From Chloroflexota bacterium (GTDB lineage Bacteria; Chloroflexota; Anaerolineae; UBA1429), in the NCBI GenBank assembly GCA_012513595.1, contig JAAZBY010000443.1, forward strand, positions 1-19,435: DNA of 19,435 bases. Direction: 5' to 3'. Of this stretch, positions 1-5,808 are shown in pieces; position 1 is the first letter of the stretch; each line of letters starts with the position of its first letter. The notes under the pieces are model-generated. The model was not told the DNA's origin, did no database searches, and worked only from the letters and a program-made list of their open reading frames with translations. Made by a program: the position numbers and the translations under genes.

Positions 1-455
1 ACGCTCGAGATGGACTGGTACAGCCCGATCCAGATGGGAAACTGGATCAGAGTGGGCAGGCAGCCGCTCAGCGGGCTGGCGCCGGCCTCTTTGTACAGTC
101 TCTGCTGCTCCTGAACGAGCCGCTCCTTGTTCCCACCGTACTTTTTCTGCAGCTCATTCATCAGGGGCTGAATGGCTGCCACGCGGCGCGTCGAGCGTAC
201 CTGCTTGACGGACAGGGGCAGCGTGATCAGGCGCAGAATCACCGTAAACGCGGCGATGGCCAGGACGAAGCTGTGGCCAAGGTTGGCGTACAGAAACAAC
301 AGGCTATTCAACATCGGGCGGATGATCCCCTCGCGCCAGATGTTATCCAGCCCAACCGTGAACACCACGACTAGCACAGCCGCGCCAATGCCCCAGGTCA
401 GCAGCTGCTTGCGCAGCTGCCGGGGATCGATCTGCGGCCTTTGTGGAGTCTCCAC
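1..455 (-). CDS. yidC: Membrane protein insertase YidC/Oxa1 (partial, N-terminal part)
   Basis: YidC inserts and folds inner-membrane proteins, alone or with SecYEG. About 151 N-terminal residues are visible; the gene runs off the left edge. I chose a GTG start at 455 because GAGGAGGT (465-472) lies 9 nt upstream and no ATG fits. A first membrane segment covers about residues 19-37. A second, containing VILRLITLPL, follows; its arginine matches the conserved charge in the hydrophilic groove of YidC proteins. Then come a basic cytoplasmic coiled region (MNELQKKYGGNKERL) and the typical third segment CLPTLIQFPIWIGLYQSIS. There is no large periplasmic domain between the first segments, which is the short form seen in Gram-positives and Chloroflexota. 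It is last in the rpmH-rnpA-yidD cluster, 33 nt after the lipoprotein gene. Confidence 0.95.
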   Translation of the reverse strand, partial: METPQRPQIDPRQLRKQLLTWGIGAAVLVVVFTVGLDNIWREGIIRPMLNSLLFLYANLGHSFVLAIAAFTVILRLITLPLSVKQVRSTRRVAAIQPLMNELQKKYGGNKERLVQEQQRLYKEAGASPLSGCLPTLIQFPIWIGLYQSISS

Positions 456-488
456 GCGTTCCAGACCTCCTCGGAGTAAGTTGTTCGA

Positions 489-1652
489 TCAGTTGGGCGC
501 GTACGTCCAGCGCTCTGTCGCCCCGCTGGCACTCGCATCGAGCGCCACCACGTATCCCTGGGTCGTCCCGATCACAGCCCAGCCGTCCGCCACCGCCGGC
601 GCGGAGAGGATGGCCCCCATGCCGGTATCCTTGCCGATCTCGCCGCTCTCGGGATAGAGCCGAGTGCGATCTCCGGTGGCGGTCTCAATCTGCCACAGCT
701 CGCCGGCCTCGTTGGCCACGACGATACCGCCGTTCAGCGCCTGGGGCCCAGCGCGTACGGCGCGCTCCACCGAGACCGCCTCCCAGCGCGGCGACCCGTC
801 CGCCACGCTCAGGGCGTGTACGCGACCGTCCAACGACGCCACATAGACATAGCCGTCCAGCACCAACGGCTGGCCCATCACCCAGTGGTCGACAGAGTGC
901 TCCCACACCAGTTGGCCCGTGGCAGCGTCGACGGCGTAGACCTTCTGGTCCACCGAGCCAAGGTACACCACCCCGTCCGCCAGGGCCACCGGCCCGGGGA
1001 TGGCCCCCGACGTGTTGAACGTCCACAGCGCCGTGCCGGTTGCGCGGTCCAGGGCGTAGACGTGGTGATCCATCGAGCCGATGTAGAGGCGCTCCGCGTC
1101 GACGGCCGGCGCACCCCAGGCCCAGCCCTGGCTGTGGAAGGGCTCTGCCCAGACGAACTCCCGGGTGGCCAGGTCCACGGCGTACACGAGGTCCTCGTTG
1201 GTGCCCAGGTAGGCGATGCCATCGCGAACCGTCAGCCCCCCGATCACGCCGCCCTCCAGCTGCAGTTCCCAGAGCAGGTCGCCCTTCTCGCGGTCAAAAG
1301 CACGGAGTTTGCCGTCCAGCGAGGCGGCCAACAGGGCGTCATCGACCACCACGGGCGCGCCGTAGGTGGCCTCCAGCGGCTGCGCGGCATTGGGGTCAGG
1401 CCGCGAAAACAGCCCCGCGAGCCCACCGGGGCGCTGCACGGCCACAGGGTAGCGCCAGAGCTCACGGCCTTCTGCCGCGTCCAGGGCGACCACCGTGCCG
1501 CCGTACAGGACGGCATAGGCCGCCTCGGGCGTGGCGGCCACTACCGTCCAGCCAGTGTTGACGACGGCCCCGCGCGGGGCGCAACCCCCGGCGACCATGG
1601 CCAGGATGAGGAACAGAAGGAGCAGGGTTCCGCGATGGAATACCTTGTTCAA
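489..1652 (-). CDS. PQQ-repeat (BamB-like) beta-propeller lipoprotein
   Basis: An exported lipoprotein of 387 residues. The N-terminus is basic then hydrophobic (HRGTLLLLFLILAMVAGGC), with a lipobox whose cysteine is residue 24. The rest is a beta-propeller of about seven PQQ-type blades of the form VYALDRATGTALWTF or VYAVDAATGQLVWEH. Such propellers act as scaffolds (BamB) or bind cofactor in dehydrogenases; no catalytic residues are evident here, so a scaffold or sensor role is inferred. I chose TTG at 1652 because AGGAGG (1661-1666) sits 8 nt upstream and this puts the signal peptide at the N-terminus. An open frame continues to 1832 but would overlap yidD and bury the signal. Its place between yidD and yidC suggests a link to membrane protein biogenesis, but this is only context. 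Confidence 0.88.
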   Translation of the reverse strand: MNKVFHRGTLLLLFLILAMVAGGCAPRGAVVNTGWTVVAATPEAAYAVLYGGTVVALDAAEGRELWRYPVAVQRPGGLAGLFSRPDPNAAQPLEATYGAPVVVDDALLAASLDGKLRAFDREKGDLLWELQLEGGVIGGLTVRDGIAYLGTNEDLVYAVDLATREFVWAEPFHSQGWAWGAPAVDAERLYIGSMDHHVYALDRATGTALWTFNTSGAIPGPVALADGVVYLGSVDQKVYAVDAATGQLVWEHSVDHWVMGQPLVLDGYVYVASLDGRVHALSVADGSPRWEAVSVERAVRAGPQALNGGIVVANEAGELWQIETATGDRTRLYPESGEIGKDTGMGAILSAPAVADGWAVIGTTQGYVVALDASASGATERWTYAPN

Positions 1653-1703
1653 GCCGCGAACCTCCTGAGCGGATCGGCACGGCGCGCCGCGTCCGCTGAG
1701 CGT

Positions 1704-1709
1704 AGTATA
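1704..1709 (-). promoter_or_regulatory. Possible -10 element before the lipoprotein gene
   Basis: TATACT on the minus strand in the 73-nt gap between yidD and the lipoprotein gene. It would start RNA about 45 nt before the TTG start. No good -35 hexamer lies 16-18 nt upstream, so this is a weak candidate internal promoter. Confidence 0.25.
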
Positions 1710-1725
1710 CCCGATGGGGCACCCG

Positions 1726-1944
1726 TCAGGGGACAGGATCGTACCCCCCGGGATGAAACGGGTGGCAGCGCAGCAGGCGGCGCCCCCCCATAAACAAACC
1801 ACGGGCCGCCCCATACTTGGTGACGGCCTCAAGCGTGTACTGCGAGCAACTCGGCGTGTAGCGGCAACTGGGGGGGAACAGGGGTGAGATGACCCGCTGG
1901 TAGAAGCGGATCAGCCGGATAACGGCGCGCGCCCCGATACCCAT
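1726..1944 (-). CDS. yidD: Membrane protein insertion efficiency factor YidD
   Basis: A 72-residue protein of the YidD (Haemolytic/UPF0161) family, a small membrane-associated protein that helps YidC-dependent insertion. The family signature is intact: [20 protein letters not shown], then SQYTLEA, with paired cysteines, and a C-terminal [12 protein letters not shown]. Length is normal for the family. The start codon is ATG at 1944, 3 nt after the rnpA stop, so translation is probably coupled. Gene order rpmH-rnpA-yidD supports the call. Confidence 0.97.
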   Translation of the reverse strand: MGIGARAVIRLIRFYQRVISPLFPPSCRYTPSCSQYTLEAVTKYGAARGLFMGGRRLLRCHPFHPGGYDPVP

Positions 1945-1947
1945 CGC

Positions 1948-2313
1948 CTACCCCTCTTGCCCGTCGCAGGCCCGGGAGCGGTAGAGGCGCGCCCGGGCGA
2001 GTAGGTCGCCGACGGCGCGCTCTACGTCCTGGTACTCCGCCTCCACCATCGGCCTCCGCGCGATCAGCACCACGTCCCAGCCCGGCTCCACCAAGTCGTA
2101 CTGCAGGCGGACCGCCTCACTGATCCGACGCTTCACCCTGTTACGGATGACGGCACCCCCCAGACGACGACTGACAGAGAAGCCGAAGCGGGCCACCTCC
2201 AGGGCATTGGGAGCCCTGCTGAGCACCAGTAGCGGGTTGGCCCAAGACTGCCCTCCCACACGGACGGCCCGGAAATCGGCTGGCCGGGTCAGGCGGGCGC
2301 GACGTGGCAACAC
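1948..2313 (-). CDS. rnpA: Ribonuclease P protein component
   Basis: The protein subunit of RNase P, which binds the catalytic RNA and pre-tRNA leaders to mature tRNA 5' ends. It has 121 residues, typical length. The family core FGFSVSRRLGGAVIRNRVKR contains the diagnostic RNRVKR basic helix, and the N-terminus LPRRARLTRPADFRAV matches the usual start. The start codon is GTG at 2313, 15 nt after the rpmH stop. It is transcribed with rpmH from the promoter at 2549-2578. Confidence 0.97.
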   Translation of the reverse strand: MLPRRARLTRPADFRAVRVGGQSWANPLLVLSRAPNALEVARFGFSVSRRLGGAVIRNRVKRRISEAVRLQYDLVEPGWDVVLIARRPMVEAEYQDVERAVGDLLARARLYRSRACDGQEG

Positions 2314-2328
2314 CAGCGCAACCCAGGG

Positions 2329-2493
2329 CTACGCGTCGAACGAGTAGTTCCGCCCAACAGTTAGCCGCTTGCGGCCCTTCTCACGGCGCGCCTTGAGCAC
2401 AGCGCGGCCGCCCCGCGTAGCCATACGAGCGCGAAACCCGTGCCGGCGTAGGCGACGGCGCTTCTTGGGCTGCCAGGTGCGAAAGGTGGACAT
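2329..2493 (-). CDS. rpmH: Large ribosomal subunit protein bL34
   Basis: A 54-residue, strongly basic protein beginning [20 protein letters not shown] and containing [20 protein letters not shown], the bL34 signature. The usual bacterial form starts with KRTFQP, so the N-terminus is only slightly changed, and a short C-terminal tail (NYSFDA) extends past the typical 44-46 residues. An AAGGAG ribosome binding site precedes the ATG at 2493. It is the first gene of the rpmH-rnpA-yidD-lipoprotein-yidC operon. Confidence 0.96.
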   Translation of the reverse strand: MSTFRTWQPKKRRRLRRHGFRARMATRGGRAVLKARREKGRKRLTVGRNYSFDA

Positions 2494-2548
2494 CTCTTAC
2501 TCCTTAAGAGCTGGATTACGATGAGGTGTGACTTGTGCACGAATAGAC

Positions 2549-2578
2549 ATTATAGCCGCGGCGTCGCTCAAGTGTCAA
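2549..2578 (-). promoter_or_regulatory. Near-consensus sigma-A promoter for the rpmH operon
   Basis: On the minus strand, TTGACA (2573-2578), an 18-nt spacer and TATAAT (2549-2554). Both hexamers are perfect. RNA would start near 2542, giving a leader of about 49 nt before rpmH. This is the strongest promoter in the window, fitting a ribosomal protein operon. Confidence 0.85.
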
Positions 2579-2597
2579 GTTGTGGCTCCTGGGCTCT

Positions 2598-2620
2598 GGG
2601 GCGCGCAAGTCCCGCGCCCC
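2598..2620 (-). terminator. Candidate terminator hairpin after the isomerase gene
   Basis: A perfect 8-bp GC stem (GGGGCGCG at 2598-2605, CGCGCCCC at 2613-2620) with a 7-nt loop, 48 nt downstream of the isomerase stop and just upstream of the rpmH promoter. There is no U-tract after it, so intrinsic termination is plausible but unproven. Confidence 0.45.
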
Positions 2621-2667
2621 GGCCGCCGCCGAACTCCCAGCAGCCGGGGCGATCGGAGCCCCCCACC

Positions 2668-3483
2668 CTAGGCGCCGATCTCAGTCAGCAGGCCCTTCAG
2701 CGCCTGGGTGGCCTTGGTAAAGCGCTCTTCGCCACTAAAGCCGGAGAACTCGCCGGCGCGGGCCAGGTGCGGCTCCAGCGAGGCAAAGCCCTCAAAACCC
2801 CGTGCCTTCAGGGCGGCCAGCACCTCGCGCACCTGGCCATCGCCCTCCCCCGCCGGGACGACGGTACGGGTGGCCATGTTGCCATCCTTGATGTGCAGAT
2901 AGTCGATGTATCTCTCCACCAGGGGGTAGGCGTCGGTAAAGGGGTGTACGCCGAGCATCACAAAGTTGGCCGGGTCGAAGGTCATCCGCAGCTGCGGCGA
3001 GTTCAACGTCTCGTGCAGGTCACGGCAGCGGGAGGGCACGTCACCGTAGATGTGCCGCTCGTTCTCGTGGAGCAGCGTCACCGGATGGCCCTTGGCTACC
3101 TCCAGCAGCTCCGCCATACGGTCCATCACGGCACTGCGGTACTTGTCCGCCTCTCCCTCGGGAACAAAGAACGAGAACAGGCGGATATACTTGGACTCAA
3201 AGAACTCGGCCAGCTCCAGGGCGCGCCGAAAGTCGTCCAGATGGGGCGGGAAGGGGTCGTCGATGCGGATCTTGCCAATGGGCGAGCCGATCGCGGAAAC
3301 CCCCATGCCACGGGCATCCAGCTCGGCCTTGATGGTGCGGGTCTCGTCGTCAGAAAGGGCCAAGACGCCCTTGCCCCACACACCCCGCAGCTCCAGATAG
3401 CGAATGTCCAGCGATTCCAGCACACGCAACTGCACGTCCAGTTCCGGGGAGATCTCGTCAGCGAAACCACTCAACACGAACAT
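2668..3483 (-). CDS. Sugar phosphate isomerase/epimerase (AP-endonuclease-2-like TIM barrel)
   Basis: A cytoplasmic TIM-barrel protein of 271 residues in the xylose-isomerase-like/AP endonuclease 2 superfamily, which includes hydroxypyruvate isomerases and ketose epimerases. Metal-site motifs are in order: HENE near residue 139, then the strands MTFDPANF and DYLHIKD, then AGEGDG and SLEPH near the C-terminus. These supply the Glu, Asp, His and Glu ligands typical of the family. The start is ATG at 3483 with AAGGAGG upstream. It has its own promoter (3555-3582) and a hairpin after it, so it looks monocistronic. The exact substrate cannot be read from the sequence. Confidence 0.88.
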   Translation of the reverse strand: MFVLSGFADEISPELDVQLRVLESLDIRYLELRGVWGKGVLALSDDETRTIKAELDARGMGVSAIGSPIGKIRIDDPFPPHLDDFRRALELAEFFESKYIRLFSFFVPEGEADKYRSAVMDRMAELLEVAKGHPVTLLHENERHIYGDVPSRCRDLHETLNSPQLRMTFDPANFVMLGVHPFTDAYPLVERYIDYLHIKDGNMATRTVVPAGEGDGQVREVLAALKARGFEGFASLEPHLARAGEFSGFSGEERFTKATQALKGLLTEIGA

Positions 3484-3554
3484 GGAATCCTCCTTGAATC
3501 ACGCGGCCAAGGCACCGCCACAGTGGTCAGCAAGTCGGGACGGCGCACAGGCCG

Positions 3555-3582
3555 AGTGTAGCCAGCCACCCGGAAATGGCAA
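3555..3582 (-). promoter_or_regulatory. Promoter for the isomerase gene
   Basis: Minus strand TTGCCA (3577-3582), a 16-nt spacer and TACACT (3555-3560). The leader would be about 65 nt. The match is good but not perfect. Confidence 0.6.
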
Positions 3583-3586
3583 GCCC

Positions 3587-3605
3587 GGCCTGCCATCGGC
3601 GGGCC
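3587..3605 (-). terminator. Candidate terminator hairpin after the tatA pair
   Basis: Stem of 8 bp (3587-3594 with 3598-3605, one G-U pair) and a 3-nt loop, 54 nt downstream of the second tatA stop and just before the isomerase promoter. No clear U-tract follows. Confidence 0.4.
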
Positions 3606-3658
3606 GATGCAGAACCGGGCTCAATAGTACTCCCCTGAAGACCAACGGGCTCCCACGT

Positions 3659-3865
3659 TCAGGAGTCCTTCTTGGCCTCCTTGTCGATATCGTCCGTCAC
3701 CGACTTGACCTCGTCGGTGGCTTCCTCGATCTCTTTGGTGGCGCTCTTGAACTCTTTGATGCCCTTGCCCAGCGCACCACCGATGGACGGCAGCTTGCCC
3801 GCACCAAAGATCACCATCACGATCACGAGGATAATGATCAGTTCCGTCGGACCAAGGTTTGGCAT
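3659..3865 (-). CDS. tatA: Twin-arginine translocase subunit TatA (second copy)
   Basis: A 68-residue TatA/E family protein. TatA multimers form the pore for folded proteins carrying twin-arginine signals. The N-terminal membrane helix is [19 protein letters not shown], with the invariant FG hinge, followed by the amphipathic helix [15 protein letters not shown] and a charged tail rich in E, D and K. I chose ATG at 3865, giving the usual MPNLGPTEL start, with GGAGGGG just upstream; an in-frame extension to 3892 is unlikely. It is 54 nt downstream of a close paralogue. No tatC lies in the window. Confidence 0.94.
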   Translation of the reverse strand: MPNLGPTELIIILVIVMVIFGAGKLPSIGGALGKGIKEFKSATKEIEEATDEVKSVTDDIDKEAKKDS

Positions 3866-3919
3866 CGCATTCCCCTCCGCGTTTCCTGACAACCCGTCAC
3901 CCGCGGCTTGAGATGCCGA

Positions 3920-4150
3920 CTAGGCCTGGTCGCTCTTGTCGGTGTCCTCAGGCCGCTCTGCGCCGGCCTGATCCTTGCTCTTGGGCTCGGGCTCGTCGGC
4001 CGCCTCGTCCTCATCGGGCCTCATCGAGTCCCGAAAGTCGCGAACGCCCTTGCCCAGCGCGCCACCCAAGGTGGACAGCTTCCCAGCACCAAAGATCAGG
4101 AGCACGATTACCAGAATGATAATCAGTTCGGTCGGACCAAGATGGGGCAT
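3920..4150 (-). CDS. tatA: Twin-arginine translocase subunit TatA (first copy)
   Basis: A 76-residue TatA/E protein, nearly identical to the next gene over the first 25 or so residues ([20 protein letters not shown]), with the FG hinge and the amphipathic helix [15 protein letters not shown]. Its tail differs: long and acidic, with many D, E and P ([16 protein letters not shown]). A ribosome site AGGAG precedes the ATG at 4150, and a promoter lies at 4185-4212. The pair looks like a tandem duplication whose tails have since diverged, so one copy may act more like TatB or TatE; that is inference. Confidence 0.94.
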   Translation of the reverse strand: MPHLGPTELIIILVIVLLIFGAGKLSTLGGALGKGVRDFRDSMRPDEDEAADEPEPKSKDQAGAERPEDTDKSDQA

Positions 4151-4184
4151 TGTTGACCTCTCCTCCCTAGGCTACCGGATTCCT

Positions 4185-4212
4185 ATTCTACTCGGCACCC
4201 TGTACGCGTCAA
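4185..4212 (-). promoter_or_regulatory. Promoter for the tandem tatA genes
   Basis: Minus strand TTGACG (4207-4212), a 16-nt spacer and TAGAAT (4185-4190). Each hexamer has one mismatch to consensus. The leader would be about 28 nt. Confidence 0.65.
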
Positions 4213-4344
4213 ATACGTGGCCATAACCTGCAAAGCTGAATCGGTACCTCTGCCTGCGGCAGAGCGTTCACCTATGCCCAGTAGGCAGTATACACCGCCG
4301 CCCCATCCAGGCAAACGCAGCGCCCCGGCGCTCGGCCGGGGTCT

Positions 4345-4373
4345 TTGCCACAGCCTGCCCGCGCGCCTATAAT
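4345..4373 (+). promoter_or_regulatory. Near-consensus promoter for the CBM48 gene
   Basis: TTGCCA (4345-4350), a 17-nt spacer and TATAAT (4368-4373). RNA would start near 4380, leaving a leader of about 115 nt before the ATG at 4495. The match is very good (11 of 12 bases with ideal spacing). Confidence 0.75.
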
Positions 4374-4494
4374 GAGCGCGGAAACGATGGTCCAGCGTGT
4401 ACAGCGTAGTGCACCCCCCGGCTGGCTGCGCAGACGGCGCCTGGCAGATCCGGCGGCCTGGACGTCGCACCGCCGGGGCGCAAGAGGATACGCC

Positions 4495-4794
4495 ATGATC
4501 ACCAAGCGCGCCGGTTCCAGCGCCTCGACGATGTTGGTTACCTTTCAGCTCCCCTCCGCGATCGCTGCCCAGGAAGTGCACCTGGTGGGTGACTTTAACG
4601 GGTGGGACCGCCGGTCGCTTCCCCTTCAGCACCTCGCGCGTGACGGCGTGTGGGAGATCTCCCTGGAGCTGGAGCGGAGCAAGGCCTTTCATTTTCGCTA
4701 TCTCGTGAACGGCAGCAGCTGGCACAACGACTGGAACGCGGACCGCTACGCCGCCAACCCTTTCGGTGGCGAGAACTCGGTCGTTGAGACCTAG
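4495..4794 (+). CDS. Stand-alone glycogen-binding (CBM48/isoamylase early-set) protein
   Basis: A 99-residue protein that is essentially one carbohydrate-binding early-set domain, like those at the N-terminus of glycogen branching enzymes and in AMPK beta subunits. Visible landmarks are VTFQLPSAIAAQEVHLVGDF followed by NGWD (the FNGW motif), then GVWEISLELERSKAFHFRYL and VNG, ending NDWNADRYAANPFGGENSVV. No catalytic domain is attached. I chose ATG at 4495, after AGAGGA, because the domain begins soon afterwards; an open frame upstream to 4345 overlaps the promoter. It probably binds alpha-glucan or a partner enzyme in the cytoplasm; the partner is unknown. Endonuclease V follows after 49 nt, perhaps in the same transcript. 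Confidence 0.87.
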   Translation: MITKRAGSSASTMLVTFQLPSAIAAQEVHLVGDFNGWDRRSLPLQHLARDGVWEISLELERSKAFHFRYLVNGSSWHNDWNADRYAANPFGGENSVVET

Positions 4795-4843
4795 TGCCGC
4801 CGCCCGCCACAGCGCTGCCCTCAGCGCTACACCTGGGCTCTCG

Positions 4844-5530
4844 ATGAACGCACCGCTTGACCCACGCACGGATATCGCCCACTCCTGGGACCTCTCCCCG
4901 CGAGAGGCCATCGCGCTCCAGAAACGCCTGGCCAGCCAGGTCGTCGCCCACGATACCCTGGCAGGGCCACCGCGCCGGGTGGCCGGCATCGACGTCGGCT
5001 TGCGGCGAGGCAGCTCCGTGGCCCGCGCTGCGGCCGTGGTGCTCACGCTGCCAGAGTTACACGTCGTCGACGAGGCCGTGGTCGAGCAACCCATCACCTT
5101 CCCCTACGTCCCGGGGCTGCTCTCCTTTCGTGAGGCACCCGCCATCCTGGCCTGCCTCGCCCACCTCTCTGCCCCGCCCGATGTCCTGATATTCGACGGA
5201 CAGGGCTTGGCCCACCCCCGACGGCTGGGGATCGCCTCTCACGTAGGAATCCTGCTCGACCTGCCCTCCCTGGGCTGCGCCAAGTCGCGGCTGTGTGGTG
5301 AGCACGAGGAGCCGGCCGCCTCCCGCGGGGACTATGCGCTGCTCCGCGCTGGTGACGAGGTGATCGGCGCCGTGCTGCGCACGCGCACGGCCGTCCGCCC
5401 GGTGTTCGTCTCCGTCGGGCACCGCCTGTCGCTGCCCACCGCCATCGCCCTGGTCCTCGCCTGCGGGGCAGGCTACCGCCTGCCGGAGCCGACCCGCCTG
5501 GCGCATCGTCTCGCCTCGGGCCTGGCTTGA
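4844..5530 (+). CDS. nfi: Endonuclease V (deoxyinosine 3' endonuclease)
   Basis: A 228-residue DNA repair nuclease that cuts the second phosphodiester 3' of deoxyinosine. The family motifs are complete: GIDVG with metal ligand D50, the PYVP wedge containing Y88, GLLSFREAP with E97, FDGQGLAHPRRLGIASHVG with D118, the GCAKSRLCG loop, and VGHRLSLPTA with H193. Length is typical. I chose ATG at 4844 because the extension upstream overlaps the preceding gene and is unlike the family; no strong ribosome site is visible, so coupling with the CBM48 gene 49 nt upstream is possible. The usual DGHG motif reads DGQG here, a minor change. Confidence 0.95.
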   Translation: MNAPLDPRTDIAHSWDLSPREAIALQKRLASQVVAHDTLAGPPRRVAGIDVGLRRGSSVARAAAVVLTLPELHVVDEAVVEQPITFPYVPGLLSFREAPAILACLAHLSAPPDVLIFDGQGLAHPRRLGIASHVGILLDLPSLGCAKSRLCGEHEEPAASRGDYALLRAGDEVIGAVLRTRTAVRPVFVSVGHRLSLPTAIALVLACGAGYRLPEPTRLAHRLASGLA

Positions 5531-5571
5531 TCCTGGCCATGTGCTCTCGCCTGACGGCGCCGCGCCGCCTC

Positions 5572-5600
5572 TTGACGGGCTCTTGCGTTTGGGGCATAAG
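5572..5600 (+). promoter_or_regulatory. Candidate promoter for the SpoIID-amidase gene
   Basis: TTGACG (5572-5577), a 17-nt spacer and CATAAG (5595-5600). The -35 is good and the -10 weak. RNA from here would have a leader of about 200 nt that includes an imperfect hairpin at 5650-5689. Confidence 0.45.
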
Positions 5601-5649
5601 TGCATTATCAGATGATGTCGCGGGCAGGGCTCTCTCGCCGGAACACCGC

Positions 5650-5689
5650 TGGCCCGTTTGGCCAACGCTTCCGCGTGTTGCCCGGGCCA
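5650..5689 (+). other. Imperfect stem-loop in the leader of the SpoIID-amidase gene
   Basis: Outer arms TGGCCCG (5650-5656) and CGGGCCA (5683-5689) pair perfectly. Inside them GGCCAACGC and GCGTGTTGCC can pair with small bulges around a TTCC loop. There is no T-run after it. It may be leader structure or chance in GC-rich DNA. Confidence 0.35.
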
Positions 5690-5808
5690 GGCGCACGTGC
5701 CCTCAGCAGGTCTTCCATCGCATCACCATCGCCACACCAAGGCCCTGAGCTCGCTCCTGCGCTCGACCGAACACTGCCACTACTGATCAAGAGGACACCG
5801 CCAACGCC

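Noticed and set aside
1653..1832. A 60-residue upstream extension of the lipoprotein reading frame
   Set aside because: It overlaps yidD, buries the signal peptide and lacks a ribosome site, whereas TTG at 1652 has AGGAGG 8 nt upstream.
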